Source of the DNA: Tetrastigma voinierianum
Taxonomy: Eukaryota > Streptophyta > Magnoliopsida > Vitales > Vitaceae
NCBI GenBank assembly: GCA_016808115.1
Contig: JAEQBH010007375.1
Span: forward strand, 20,708-84,707
Direction: 5' to 3'
Length of the DNA stretch: 64,000 nucleotides
A program made the translations under genes and the position numbers. The notes under the pieces were generated by a model. That model worked only from the letters and a program-made list of their open reading frames with translations. It was not told the origin of the DNA and made no database searches. Shown here in pieces: positions 1-11,635 of this stretch (the first letter of the stretch is position 1; every line of letters starts with the position of its first letter).

Positions 1-420
1 GTTCGTGGATGAAAATATCAAATATATCCGTCGATATATCTCGATATCCGATCTCGGTGATGTTCGATACGATGTCGTGATAGCCGATGTCTCCTTGATA
101 TCTCCGGTTTGGGCCGATATATCGTGGAAATATTAGGTCTGTGGCACACGTGCGCGTTAGTTTAATTTCCGATATATACCATTAAAATATCAAAGGGAAT
201 ATATCGGGGATACTCGAGATATATCGGGATATATCGGAGATATATTTAAATGACAATGTTGAAATCACGAAACGATCAGCGGTTATGGATTGATCGCGTA
301 GTTTAATGACACCGATATATCGATATTATTTAATATCAGCGCGATATATCTCAGATATATCAAGTAAAAATCACGAGTCTCAGATATATCCTTCAAAGCG
401 AATATTTTAAATCATTCGCG
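1..420. repeat. ATATATCG-rich degenerate repeat
   Basis: Short palindromic words such as CGATATATCG, GATATATC and ATATATCGG recur dozens of times with irregular spacing and fill the first 0.4 kb. No open reading frame or LTR edge is seen. It looks like the core of a dispersed low-complexity repeat rather than a simple microsatellite, because the word order changes from copy to copy. The left end is cut by the window edge. Confidence 0.7.
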
Positions 421-978
421 GCGTTGGTTCGCGGGTGTGAGTGATGCTAATCTTTGAGGAGGTTCCGCTGTCGTCTCTTAGGTCTTCAAAGTTAGGCTTT
501 CTTATTGAGCTTGGATATCTATCATTGGTTCTTTCATTGATAATCGGTACGTAGTGAGAGAGAGCTACTTGGTGCCTGAGAGAGGTCGAATTAGAAAACT
601 ATGCAAGCGTGGGCGGTTGCGGACGTGCATTTTTAAATTGAGGCGATGATCTGTCTCGCGTCGATTCACTTGAGAATTATGGAGTGGTATTTAAGTTTGA
701 GAGGTTCTCTCACCTATCAGGTCGATCTTTTGGGTTGAGCTCTCTTATTGGGCTTGGGTACCTATCAATGATATTTAGAATTTTTGTTAGAGTTTGAAAT
801 AAGTGGAATTTCATTGGTATGTGTTTTTAAGTAGTTGATTCATTTACGGTTAGTTTTCAGTTGCCTGCATTGGATGGAGGAGAAAGTATTTTGGGTTTGC
901 ATTTGTACGGGTGCTAGGATATGGTGTTACCATATCTGATTTTAGGAGTTAATGCAATTTGGGACTCTATTATTAGTT
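421..978. other. No gene seen; faint internal duplication
   Basis: No reading frame or RNA gene is supported. Two stretches about 230 bases apart resemble each other: near 495-525 (TTATTGAGCTTGGATATC) and near 742-768 (TTATTGGGCTTGGGTACC). Each is preceded by a gag-free, T-rich sequence. This is probably old repeat material. Confidence 0.4.
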
Positions 979-1022
979 GTATATATTATCTTACCATGTA
1001 TAGATGCTAAAGATTAGGAATA

Positions 1023-1222
1023 TGTTAGTTACCATGTATAGATGCTAAAGACTAGGAATCTACCATGTATAGATGCTAAAGATTAGGAATATGTTAGTTA
1101 CCATGTATAGATGCTAAAGACTAGATAATTTGGGAGACTATATGTATGGCAGATTGATGGAATCAAGGAAAAAGCACCCAAAATCTCTCTTCGTATTTTT
1201 ACATTATCTAGTATTTTGACAC
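1023..1222 (+). repeat. 5' LTR of the 1.0-3.4 kb copia
   Basis: It starts TGTTAGTTACCATG and ends in ACA just before the primer-binding site. A unit of about 30 bases built on ACCATGTATAGATGCTAAAG is repeated in tandem, and one further copy at 992-1020 lies outside the boundary I chose. The true left edge may therefore be near 979. Confidence 0.7.
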
Positions 1223-2140
1223 ATGGTATCGGAGACCGGAGTTCTTGATTTTTGGTTTGTTCGAATAATTGTTTCTCTTGGCTTTGTGGGTTTCTCTTGT
1301 CGGTTTCACTGCAGGTTCCATCTTGGTGAACCCTAACGTGAATTTACGTAGTGTTCTCTTGTTCTCGTCGTGCGCCGGATGTTCGGTTCTTGCTCTTATT
1401 TCCAGTGCCTTTTTCGATTGTGACTTTCGGCAATTTTATAATTTTAGCGTTCTGGTTTTATGTCTTTTCTAATTTTCGATTGCAATATATATATTGTTTT
1501 ACGGTGGGTGTTTGTTTGTGTGTTTTTTCTCACGGTCGCGAGCTCTGATTTTACAGTGGGATATTCTTTGTCTCTTGAGTCCGTCATCATCGGATAAGTT
1601 GGAATCATTCCTGATAGGTTATTGGTAAAAATTATTCGGCAGGAGTTCGATTTAAATTATTTGTCGAAGAAAGAATTGTGGGGTCACTGTGTGGGGTGTT
1701 CACGCACCTCGAGTCTTGAGGCTTTGTCTAAGTGGGAAATTCATTATGCTCGGGTTATGACTTGGCTCCTTAGCTTGGTTGAGTCTCACCTTATTTCTTG
1801 ATTGGCCTTATAAAGCTAGCTGGCGCTATGTGGACTTATCTTAGCCCACGGTTTTACAATCGAGACTGACTGCTTGGTTCATTTGGAGTATGAGGATGGA
1901 TAATTTCACCGCAGACGGAGTCTACTTGAGGAATATTTTTAAGTTTTCAAACTCTTTGGGTTGACTATTGCAGCATTATTTATGCTAATGTTCCCATATG
2001 ACTCTGCTGTCTGAGAAGTGCATGTACTAGCAGCGAATCGATTCTTGATGAGATTACGACCGACTTTGAAGTACCGCGTTCTAATCGATGTGAACCGTCA
2101 TCCTGTCCCATCTCACGGATGCTTGTTTGAGTGAACTGCC

Positions 2141-3200
2141 GTGAGGAGCAACGTATCATTACTCAGGCTGCCATGGAACATCGGGCTCTTTGTTAGATGC
2201 ACTTGTTTACGTGGCTTATGCGGCCACCGAGGAGACATCACGGGTAGGAACATGCGTCTTTGTCGGTCTTTGGATTGTAAAGCTTTTGGCCGTAATGCTC
2301 GGGATTGTCCCGAAGTTTTGTAACTTCGCCCGAGAAGCAGCGAGGTCATATCATCTCTGCTTGTCCCATTCACCTTGAAGAAGCCAGTCTTGCTTATCAT
2401 GCCTCCTTTATTTGTCTCGGATTACGTTGCGTGCCTCTTGCCTGCGTAGGTTGTTCCTCTTCCTGCTCCTACAGCCTTAGCAAACCCGACCACACTCACT
2501 CCTGAAATGGTACAATAGATGATCCTTTCTGCTTTTACTTCTTTTAGGCTCTCAGGTAATCATAAAGTTTCTTCTAAGCCATGGTATTTTGACTCCGGAG
2601 CCTCTAACCATATGACTAATACTGTTGTTCCTCTTTCCAATATCAGAAATTATGATGAAAATCTGAAAATTAACACGGATTGATGGCGGTATACGCATCG
2701 GTGCTGTTGGTGATCTCCTCTTCCTTAGCGATGTTTTTGTGTCTCTGACCTCTCCGCCCAAATCTTATTTATGTTGGTCAATTGGTTGATAACAATTGTA
2801 ACGTCCATTTCTCCCGTTCTGGTTGTGTTGTACAGGAACAAGTGTCGAAGCGAAAGATCAGTGAGGGACAAAGTGGGACGACTCTTTCCTCTTCATGTTT
2901 CTCCTTCCACTTTTATTCCTAGTTTTCCTTTACTTTCATTTGCATGTAATGTTGTTGGTTCTGGCAATAAGATGTGGCATAGACGTCTAGGCCACCAAAC
3001 TCACCATTCTGCTACACAACATTCACGGATTGTTGAATCTTTAGCATGTTCTTCTATTGATCTTTCTTTGATTGTACATCATCTGAACTTGGCAAAGTAA
3101 AGTTCTGCCTTTTCCTCATCATCGTCTCGTGCCTCACAATGCTGAGGCAAATTCATAGTGATGTTTGGGATTGCATTTGTTGTTTCTCATGCGCATTACA
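2141..3200 (+). pseudogene. Copia gag-protease-pre-integrase remnant
   Basis: Fragments in shifting frames keep the copia order. Around 2255-2320 a gag zinc knuckle reads LDCKAFGRNARDCPE, with the histidine of the CCHC motif changed to arginine. Around 2582-2620 the protease motif WYFDSGASNHMTN is clear. At 2973-2990 the pre-integrase motif MWHRRLGH is present. At 3150-3200 the integrase start HSDVW is followed by a frameshifted VSHAHYKYFV-like stretch. Stops and frameshifts lie between all blocks, so no protein can be made. Confidence 0.7.
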
Positions 3201-3212
3201 AGTACTTTGTTA

Positions 3213-3417
3213 TGTTAGTTACCATGTATAGATGCTAAAGACTAGGAATCTACCATGTATAGATGCTAAAGATTAGGAATATGTTAGTTACCATGCACCC
3301 GGATGCTAAAGGCCTTCTAAGATAATTTGTTTATATGTATGGGTGTGATGGAATCAAGGAGAAACTTTCCCGAATCTCTCCTTAGTATTTTTTACATTTA
3401 TCTAGTATTTTACGACA
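3213..3417 (+). repeat. 3' LTR of the 1.0-3.4 kb copia
   Basis: It repeats the TGTTAGTTACCATG start and the same 30-base units as the 5' LTR, and ends near ACGACA. One unit has mutated to ACCATGCACCCGG. Later blocks (GATAATTTG, GGAATCAAGGA, TTATCTAGTATTTT) align in order with the 5' copy. Confidence 0.7.
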
Positions 3418-3429
3418 TATGGTTGGCCT

Positions 3430-4560
3430 GAAAAGAGCCAAATTATATTGGTGTTTTTGTGTAACTTTTTCTTATATTATAGCAGATAAATTCAAGCTTT
3501 TAAAAAGAGAGAAAATTTCTTTATATCATGAAAAGACTCTTGAAAGATGCTAGTCCAGAAAACACAATTGGATGGACATGGAAAAGCATGCCAATCCAAA
3601 AATCAAGGAGTCATGCCATGTATTTTTAGAAGCATTATGTTAGAGGGTTAGTGCATGCTAGAGAAGGGATGCTTTCGAGACACATTCATGAAAGCTATCA
3701 AAAGACTGCAATCTCTATTTTATACTTGAGCTTGAGACCCGAAAATTTTTGTGATAGAGGGGTGGACAAGTGTGCCTTGAAAGAGTATTTCTCTTAGCTG
3801 TATAAGCTTGCCTTGAATGCTAAAGTGGACTAGTGGTCAGCTTGTTGGAGGGAGGGAAGGGTGGATTCTCTTGGTCATTTCTTTTTAGAAAACATTTTCA
3901 ATGTTGGGAGTCAGGGGAAGTGGATGAATTCATGGAGCGAGCGGCCATAATTTGAGACTGTGAGAAGTGATTCACTAGGAGAAGAAGGGGAGCTTCCATT
4001 TGAAAGTGAAACCTTTCTACAACTTTCTTGCTGTCAGTAGAATCAGCATGTTTCTACCTATGAAAGGTTGAGAACTTGTTTATTTTATTTATTTATTTAT
4101 TTTTGTTTTTGGTTATTATTCATTTTGACTTTGAGATTTTTTTGAATCGTATAACTGATATATTAGAAAAAGCTACCCAGTGCGGGGGGTATCTGGCCGG
4201 CTGGAAGGTGAGCAAAAAAACCTCACTTGGCTCTATCCTCGATTTGAAACCCGACCACTCCAAAAAACTGTAAGAGAAAAAAACCTCTTCCCTTAAGTAT
4301 GATCTATTCGACTCCATGATTATAGACAAAAGAATACTTTAGTCTATATCTTGACTATTCCACTTTTCTCTTAAAAGCTATGCAGAATTGCTCATTCTAT
4401 AGTCCAAAAAATAAATCATGAGTTCAAATAATCTTCACTTTACCTTCTAGGGAAGCCTTAAATCAGTAAGCCTCCTTAGACAAAATCTTGGGAAAATAAA
4501 AGTTTATCTGCGTAAAGGCGCAAAAAGCCCTCACGACATAGCATGGCGCGCACTATCAAA
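3430..4560. other. No gene recognised
   Basis: No family match is visible. At 3480-3720 there is a run with few stops in one frame (LLKREKISLYHEKTLE), but it has no start, no conserved motif and several stops later. At 4160-4280 a compact GC-richer block contains ATCTGGCCGGCTGGAAGG and, on the other strand, GGTCGGGTTTCAAATC. The latter resembles a weak pol III B box, so an old SINE fragment is possible. Confidence 0.35.
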
Positions 4561-4563
4561 CTT

Positions 4564-5384
4564 TGTAACACCCTATATTTTATATATATATTTCGAATAT
4601 ATATAAAAATAACAATATTTATTATCAAATATCATCTCGATTTCAATAAATCACTATATACCAAATTTTCGAGTTAAAGAGTTTCTATTTTTGAATAATT
4701 TTTATAGCAATTTATTGGTATTATTGCTCGATTTTTCTTCTCTTCTATGTGTGGTTGATATTGAGTTTGGGAGGCTAGAGGTTTATATTTCGGTTGGAAA
4801 AGGACAAAAATGGGGGTTGGAGTTCTTGGAGGTGTGAAATGTAGTCTCTGGGGCCAAAACGACGTCGTTTTGGCCTTTCTAGGACCAAAACGACGTTGTT
4901 TTAGCCATTAGAAGCTTTTTTTTTTTATGTTAAGAACCCCAATCAACGGCGTTGTTTTTAGTGCATCTAAAACTGCCGATGTTGTTTGAATTAAGTGACC
5001 ATCCCGAACCAAAGCGGCGTTGTTTTGGTCTAGGCATCAAACTAAAATATGGCGTCGTTTTGGTAAATCCCATTTAAAAAAATTAGGGCCGTGTTTGTTC
5101 TGACCCTCGCGCCATCGACCAGAAGAGAAGAGAAGGAAGAAGAAGTAGAAGAACAAGCTTGGTGGCACGTCCCCATATGCTTTGGCAGGGGGAGTGTTGA
5201 GTTTGACCTCTACCCATTGGATCTTTGCCTCTTCGTCTTCAGTGGGCTTCCTTCTGTTTTCCTTTTGCACTATTCAGAATATAAATAATGTATGTTACAC
5301 TCACTGTAGTGTGAGAGCAGAGTGTTCCTTCTCTCTTAACAAATTAGTTGATGGAGTAAGTGCTTTAGGCTGTGTTGATCCGTT
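4564..5384 (+). repeat. Possible LTR (TGTAACACCCTATATT start)
   Basis: The block opens with TGTAACACCCTATATTTT, an opening common in plant Ty3/gypsy LTRs, followed at once by an imperfect inverted repeat of TATATATATTTCGAATATATATA. It ends where antisense gag sequence begins near 5385. I found no partner LTR and no target duplication, so this is a tentative solo or truncated LTR. The ACGT palindromes listed separately lie inside it. Confidence 0.35.
4854..5063. repeat. Repeated CAAAACGACGTCGTTTTG palindromes
   Basis: Four copies of a near-perfect palindrome centred on ACGT or a close variant occur within 210 bases: CCAAAACGACGTCGTTTTGG at 4854, a copy with CGACGTTG at 4885, one with GGCGTTG at 5009 and one with GGCGTCG at 5046. 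A weaker copy lies near 4943. Such boxes are common in plant LTRs. The ACGT core is also a bZIP-type binding core, but any regulatory role is inference. Confidence 0.65.
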
Positions 5385-6605
5385 CTAACTTGAGAACGTC
5401 TCCCAATTAAATATGGCCGCCCATACTGGATTGCCATTACCAGTGCCATGAGTTCCTTTCGTATGCGAGATTTCTGCTTGCCTGATCTTTCTACAAAGAT
5501 TTCTTTGGCACACTAGATCTGTTTGTTGCATCATATAGCCCGTCACGCACGTTTTACGAGGCATCACCTTCAATCGAAAGTTAGGTGAAATTTGGTGTAA
5601 CAAACATGCGGGGAGTGGAGGTGATGACGGTGCGACTAGTGATTTAGAGTTGAAGCCTAATAAGCGCTAGGTTTGGCTTAGTGAGATGGTCCATGATCCC
5701 GACTTGGGAGCGTAGGGTTCCAATGGTGTAAGCATGTAAATGTCATCGGCCGTTGGCGGTACAACAGCGCCCACCCCAATGATTGGCTCCTTTTTCGACT
5801 AGGCTTGTGTTACACCTCTCCACCAAAATCTATGGTCTCGAAAATGTCGATCGCATCTTTCTAAAAGATTTGGACTCGAATGTCTTCATGCAAGCCATTG
5901 AGGAATAACCCTAATCAGAGCTCATCCGTTAAGCCCTTGATTTGCGTTGCTCTAGTCACAAATTCTCGAATGTATTCAGCAATGGACCTAGATTGTTTGG
6001 CGGCCACAAAAAACTTGTATGAATTTTTCACTATCTCCCCGGCATAGCGGTGGAGCCGTCATACGGTGGGTCGAGTCGGTTCGGGTTACTCCCAGCCAGC
6101 GAGCCCAGTGGAGGGTATTTCCTTCCATACAATCAAGGCCGTTTGGAGTTTCAATGTCTCGAGAAGTGTTGTGAATATGGAAATCTGTTTTGCTCTTGCG
6201 ACCAACTTTGAGATCAACTCCATTAAACATAGAGGCGTATTTTTGCCAGCGCGATTGGAGAATCATAACCTTACTTTGTGCTTGTGTAGGAAAAGCGTCC
6301 CAATTGCCTTGTTATCGACCTCGATTCCCTCTCATCTGCTTTCCGACTTGGTCCTTTGCCAAACATTGATGCGCGTAGCATACCATACCATGTGAAGCGA
6401 GTGATGAGTCTAACCCGGTGAGAAAATTCCTTTTGGTTAGCCTCGGCGTGACTGCGATCCTTGTCTTTACGGCGACCTAATTCGAGCATCGAAGCTTTTT
6501 TGCGCCATTGATGTGAGATCCAGAGAGGCTTCCACCTGATTCCATTTTGGATGGCATTCGCGAGAAGAAATGGCAAGTTAGACCATTCATAGGAAGCCTG
6601 CCCGG
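5385..6605 (-). pseudogene. Ty3/gypsy gag remnant
   Basis: On the minus strand the capsid-type gag domain can be followed through several frameshifts. FHIHNTS and CMEGNTLHWARW occur around 6100-6180. The downstream IAEYIREFVTRATQIKGL and LRLGLFLNGLHEDIRVQ occur around 5860-5985, a spacing and wording characteristic of gypsy retrotrans_gag. A Cys-containing stretch at 5470-5560 may be what is left of the zinc knuckle. No single frame covers more than about 130 residues and there is no protease behind it. It would have encoded the structural protein of a virus-like particle; it is now non-functional. Confidence 0.7.
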
Positions 6606-6612
6606 AACTCAT

Positions 6613-7919
6613 ATTACAAATTGGAATTAGTAAGTTTCTATCAATAGCTTTCTTTACAAGCAATTAAACAACCAAAAATGAAACATAAATCTGAGAGACA
6701 TTTCCTGCCTGACTGGTGATGGTTCTTTAAACAAGATTCTAGCCAACTCAAAAAACAAGACCACCCCTCGATTTATACGTAGGGAGGGGAGGCAATTTCA
6801 AATACCCCGAGGCCTGGCTAATTATTGCCTTGTCCTCCTCCAACTCTTCGGCAATAGGTTTTAAGGGTTGGACCCCTAACAGTGCTTGCAACATACTTAA
6901 ACTAAAGGTCAACAACTATAACCAACCCATTGACAACAATTATAACCCTTTGACAAGCACCATATAGATATACTAACAATTATACCTCATTGACAAGAGC
7001 TATAAACTAAGAGCCAACCACTTTCTTTTATCAATTTCAAACTTATAAATCAAAGATATCCATAACTCCACACAATTTTCATTTCATAAACAAATGAAAA
7101 ATTCAAATATATATCTTTTTTCTCATGCAAAATATGTATTTTGATCCATGCCTGAAAATAAAGAGTATACCTTTTCATTATTCAAATGACATATAAAATA
7201 TATATATAACTCCTGCTCCCCAGTTGCTATTCCCTTACCTCAAATGAGCACCTAGAACTAAGGATCCTTGAAGAATCTTAGGCGAGACTTACTCTTCACC
7301 CTAATAACATAATATAAAGAAAATGATTATTACTAATATTCTTTATATCCTATATCCCTCTTTATTACTACATCAATTGCTTCTATCTTATACACTAACA
7401 ATCTTTTCTTGCAACACTTAGTACTTATATTTCGTACATCCTATTGTTGCTACTCAATATGACTACCCGTATCTTATGCCCTTGTAATCAAAATAAAATT
7501 ATTTACTTAAAATAGTTATTATTAATATTTCTCATATTTTATTATTACCCAAAAGTTTCCCTATATCTTTAATAATAATAATTATTTTTTTAAATTGTTT
7601 GAAACTTATTAATGAATAAAATACTATTTTGAAGTATATATCATTATCTGGGAAATTTATCTTTAAACCTTGAACTCCTTAATTATCAAGCATAAACCTT
7701 CAAATCTTCTGTTCTTTGCTTCCATACGTTCTCTAATCTCTCTTATTTTTGTATATTAGGGCCTTTTTTGAATAGGGAAAATAAGAAAATTCTAATTTAT
7801 ACTTAGGATTTTTAAAGACATAATGACTTTTCTACTCTTAATAAATTAATTTAATTTATTCATTATTATTATTATTTTGAAAATTTTGTTTTTACCCCTA
7901 ACTTGGGTTTGGGGTGTCA
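6613..7919 (-). repeat. 5' LTR of the antisense gypsy
   Basis: On the minus strand it begins TGACACCCCAAACCCAAG, runs through AT-rich sequence, and carries a TATA-like TATAAATCGAGGGG at about 6765-6780. It ends near CCAATTTGTA before gag. The partner 3' LTR is not in the window, so the right-hand boundary is firmer than the left. Confidence 0.55.
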
Positions 7920-8642
7920 TAGATTCAATCATAGTATTCAATCGGGTTCTTTCACGCTGAAAGTTTTTGGTTTAATTGGAAAAGAAAGTCTGGGGTGGCT
8001 CTCTTTGCTTGTTTTTGGTCGATGGAGTGAAATGAGGATCTTCGATAAGGATGAGTGGCTTGACCAAATTTAAAGAAAGAACCTTATTAGATTCCTTTTG
8101 GGGTGTTTGAAGCTTGTTGGGGAGGATGAATTATTCTTTGTTGGATTTATAGAAATCCTAAACTATGGACTGTGGGTCTTTTTTCTGTTGTTTTTGTCAA
8201 GGCATTGCTGCTCTGTTTTGTGTTACTGTGGTTTCTCTTGTATGTCCCTAGGTGCATAGCGTATGCTCCCTTTTTGTGATGGTGCTATTGAATGTGCTCC
8301 GTTTTTTTTATGGTGCTATATAATGTATTGTTTGCTTATAACAAAAAGAGAAGTATCATAGTCTGGTTGTTCATGTTATGGCATTAATCATCGATGAAAT
8401 GTATTTTCCCGTTCTTTTTTCTACTTACGACTGACCTTTGAATTAATTATTCACTGCTGCCTTCATCATCTGTCTTCCGTCGTTACTTCTTTGCATGGAA
8501 ATATGAGGTATACTTTCTTTCTATTATTTGCTCTTAGGTCCTGTTTTCTCAAATGAAGATTTCGTTATATTTGCCTTAATCTTCTCTCTCCTTACTACAA
8601 TTGTAATTATGACTTGATAATATTTTCTTTTTATTTTAAGAG
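7920..8642. other. No gene confirmed; possible small exon at the end
   Basis: There are T-rich blocks with a duplicated phrase (GTGCATAGCGTATGCTCCC and GAATGTGCTCCGTTT near 8250-8310). A donor-like ATGAG/GTATAC at 8507 could end an exon whose last residues would splice in phase to the exon at 8643, but I see no acceptor for it. The sequence between looks like an intron or old repeat. Confidence 0.3.
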
Positions 8643-8743
8643 TATTATAGTGGAGTATATTCCCAGATTTGGTAGAATACTTTCATATCACACTGGGCAT
8701 ATAGATGGGCCTTGTTCCATCAAAGCTTTTTATTTTGTTCCAT
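8643..8743 (+). CDS. Candidate exon of an unrecognised gene
   Basis: This 101-base stretch is preceded by a pyrimidine-rich tract ending in AAGAG and followed by a textbook donor, CCAT/GTAAGT. It reads without a stop as IIVEYIPRFGRILSYHTG followed by a short hydrophilic and aromatic run, quite unlike the stop-rich flanks. I do not recognise the family. It lies upstream of two further short exon candidates on the same strand. It may belong to the same transcription unit as the exons at 32.4-36.1 kb, with the retroelement block as an intron, but that link is inference. Confidence 0.35.
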
Positions 8744-10113
8744 GTAAGTTATTTGGAACACTTGAGAATTTATTCAGAAATGGAAAAATATTGTTGTTGT
8801 CACTAGTTTGTTTGTTGTTTTGGGTAATTGCCGGATGCTGTATTTCATTTATGGTGCACCAGGGAAGGCATGGCTGCACCTCAAGATACAATAACCTGGT
8901 TTAGCTAACCTGCTTTCTTTTAGAGAACGTAGGATAGTTAAATTTTCATTTGTGCACAGATTCTTTAAGAACATTCAATGTTTTGGTTGATCCCCTCTAG
9001 GTTATTATGTCCTTTTCTTTCATCGTTGCTTGCATTTTTTTCCTTAATTGGGTCTGTTTCTGCTGTCTTATAAGAGAGTATCCCCTTTTTATCTTTTCTT
9101 CCTGCTATTTCTTATTATATCCTAACATTAACCCCTTCGGGTGCCACTTCTTCTAATTGTTTCTTTTCAATAACTGATATCTTTCCCTCACCCTTGGTAC
9201 AGCTTCCTTTTCAAATATTTGGAACTTGCATATTGATTCTTTAAAATGAAACACCACATGTATTCTATTGATATCCCTATAAAATACTGACAAATGTGAA
9301 ATCATTGCTGAAATTTTCTCCTTATCTTTTTTAGTAGGTTTCAACAATCGTTCATATGTAAAGCGAAATTATTCTTTTATAAAAAACTTTTATAATAGGC
9401 TATTATCTTCGTTTTGGATAATTAAACAAGCTATTATAAAATGAGCACCAGAAGAGTGCAACTCATGCACATAGAGTAATTAGGTTCTTATGTTATATGT
9501 TGAATGGGAGATATGCTTAGAAAAAGTGTAAAATTGTAATGATGTCATTTACTAGTTTACACAGGTTTTTTGAGTGCCAAACATGTGATTTGATAATGTC
9601 ATGAACACTGGTAATAAAGTACATGCTTTTTTTGATCATTGGATTATGAGCCAATTTCATGAAGAATGATATTAAAATGCATGCTTTTAGATTATTGGCA
9701 TTTGGGCCAATTTAGGTATGATATATCAAAACCCTTATGTTTTGTATCAAAATACAACATGCCAACTCATGTTTTAGATTTAATTACGCCATGTGATTTG
9801 AATTCAAAGCTTTTGATTTATCTTTGTCATTCTGTTTCATTGTTGTCAGGAGGACCTCAGTTAGGAGTACTATCTAGTTTCTCATTGTGATCTTTTCAAG
9901 TCATCATTTTATACTCACAGAATTTAACTGATTGTACTTTAGTTTTTTGCATGCATTTATTCATTATCTTCTTTGTGGGCAATTTGACATCTGCCTAGGA
10001 TCCATTATAAGATCAAGGCTGACTGGCAGAATCATTTTCTTCGCTTGACTTTGTATTATGCACTTTATATTCAATGTCTCATTTTGAATGGAGGGTTCTC
10101 TGAAATTTTACAG
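8744..10113. other. Intron-like sequence
   Basis: T-rich, stop-rich sequence with no element borders. It contains a locally repeated phrase (GTACATGCTTTT...GATCATTGGATTATGAG near 9620 and ATGCATGCTTTTAGATTATTGGC near 9676). Nothing coding is seen. Confidence 0.4.
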
Positions 10114-10146
10114 GATGAATTTGAGTCTTTATGTCTTGAAACTCAG
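10114..10146 (+). CDS. Candidate micro-exon (DEFESLCLETQ)
   Basis: Thirty-three bases lie between a clean acceptor (TTTTACAG/GATGAA) and a donor (ACTCAG/GTATGC) and read DEFESLCLETQ with whole codons at both ends. Short exons with exact borders can occur by chance, so confidence is low. Another acceptor-donor pair at 10471-10492 (ACAG/GACCAG to ATCAG/GTTAGC) holds an in-frame stop if joined directly. Confidence 0.3.
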
Positions 10147-10594
10147 GTATGCTTTTTGTTGTTGTATGCCAGGTTGCTTCGACATGCAGGCTAGGTTTTA
10201 TACATTAAATAACTAATGTACCATTGTTTCACTTACAAGTTACATGGGTTTAGACATAAAATTATCTATTACCGCAAAAGATGTTTCATGTTTTTTGATG
10301 AGATGAAGGAGAGGATGATATATCAATATATCAATCAGTATCCAGATCCTTAGTTATCAAGAACAACTCAAAAGAAAATAACACTATAGTTTATTATAGT
10401 TATTAGTGTGTAAACTTTATAGGAAGAGTTCTCTGTTATATTCTGAATTGTTCAGTTTGTTATTTTACAGGACCAGTTTTCTCATTAATCAGGTTAGCCA
10501 TAATGGTTCAGACTGCATTGAATGAACTTTAAAACTGTTTTTTATTCATTTAATTTTTGTCTTTCTTATTATTTTACTGGCTGTTTTATATTAG

Positions 10595-10664
10595 CTTCTT
10601 TGAAAGTGCAGATGGGAACTATCTTGATACAATAGAGCAACTTGAAGTGAAGAACAAGTCTTGA
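10595..10664 (+). CDS. Candidate exon (DGNYLDTIEQLEVKNKS)
   Basis: After a T-rich tract and TTATATTAG, one frame reads FFESADGNYLDTIEQLEVK and then NKS before TGA at 10662. It could be a terminal exon, or an internal exon with a one-base error, since a donor-like GGGTATCC follows at 10679. The acidic, hydrophilic composition differs from the surrounding intron-like sequence. Product unknown. Confidence 0.25.
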
Positions 10665-11457
10665 TCTGTTTTTCGAGATGGGTATCCTCTAATTTCCAAA
10701 TGATACGAATGCTGTATATGGATTTTCTAATTGTTCGTCATTCAATTACATTGCCAATGAACAACTAAGATGGTTGTATCAGCAAATGGAAATTAGCTAT
10801 CCCCTGTTTTTTGATAAAATAAAAAACATTTTAGTAGTACCAAAGGAAGGAAGCACCAAACATATTAATAACGTAGGAAATGATGCATCGAGTTAGTATG
10901 ATAAATGCAATACGCCCCTATTGGCTTGCCAAAGAAAGAAGAACAAGAAACAAGCTCTCTCCTTAATTTAGATAGCCTGTAGATTCTATTTAATGGGCAG
11001 ATAATAGAGGCATTTTGAATAAATGCCAAATAACAGTGCATTCTTAAAGAAATTGTTGAGAGTGCAAATAACAAGGCCATTATAATAGATAAGTAGACAC
11101 CATTCAATCTCACTAAACTATCGTGATAATGCATTATGGAAAATTTTGAACTTTATACTCAAACAAAGTTAGGAAAAAGCATATGAGCTTTTTGGTAATT
11201 GCTCTTGAAAACAGTTCTAAAATAAAAAAACTGTTTTCTGAATTAAGAAAGTTAAAAATTTGAAAAACTCTTGATAGAAAAGCAGTTTTTTTTTTTAAAA
11301 TTTTTTTATTTGTACTGAAAATAGGTTGGTTTTTAGAATATTTTTGAGTTGTTTTCAATTGTTTTCTTGTAGAGTTCTTTGAGAAACAATTTAAAAGTCA
11401 GAAAACACTTTGGAAACTTTTATATTGAGCATAAGTGTACAATACCTTATGGACAAT
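10665..11457. other. Intron-like or intergenic, nothing coding
   Basis: AT-rich. Around 11160-11400 there is a purine- and T-rich stretch (AAAACAGTTTT and AAAACTGTTTT words) resembling the inside of a decayed MITE, but the terminal repeats are not convincing. Confidence 0.35.
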
Positions 11458-11462
11458 AAGCG

Positions 11463-11635
11463 TGTTATAACATATATCTACTTTACATATAGAGTGGTAA
11501 TCTATTAGGAAACTTGTCTTATAGAGTTGTAATCTATTGAGAAAGCTAGATTGGCTTTTGTATATATATATTCACAATGGATCAATGAGAAACACAAGGA
11601 ATTCACTCCTCAAATTCTTTTGTCTTGCTCTCACA
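11463..11635 (+). repeat. 5' LTR, 173 bp
   Basis: It starts TGTTATAACATATATC and ends GCTCTCACA. Near its end it has TTCACAATGGATCAATGAG, shared with the 3' copy. It is unusually short for a copia LTR. It resembles the LTRs at 22.1 and 28.2 kb in its start and in the AATGG...AAGGAATTCA block, so the two families are related. Confidence 0.9.

Larger units (their letters stand above)
1023..3417 (+). mobile_element. Ty1/copia retrotransposon, internally deleted
   Basis: Two related LTRs of about 200 bases flank 2.0 kb of decayed gag-pol. The 5' LTR is followed at 1224 by TGGTATCGGAGACC, which matches the usual copia primer-binding site complementary to initiator tRNA-Met. The internal part runs gag zinc knuckle, protease, pre-integrase and the first residues of integrase. 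It then jumps to the 3' LTR, so most of integrase and all of reverse transcriptase and RNase H are missing. I found no convincing 5-bp target duplication. The element is non-autonomous and dead. Confidence 0.75.
5385..7919 (-). mobile_element. Antisense Ty3/gypsy, 5' half only
   Basis: Read on the minus strand, an LTR of about 1.3 kb (from 7919 down to about 6613) is followed by a degenerate primer-binding site (TGAGTTCCGGGCAGGC) and then gag. The element stops abruptly near 5385, where a differently oriented LTR-like sequence starts; protease, reverse transcriptase and integrase are absent. The LTR start TGACACCCCAAACCC and the gag type are typical of plant gypsy elements. Confidence 0.65.

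Noticed and set aside
979..1222. Satellite array of 30-bp ACCATGTATAGATGC units
   Set aside because: The same units recur at 3.2 kb in an LTR position with a primer-binding site after the first copy, so they are internal LTR repeats.
4564..7919. One complete gypsy element bounded by 4564 and 7919
   Set aside because: The two LTR-like sequences have opposite orientation and different starts, and pol is absent.
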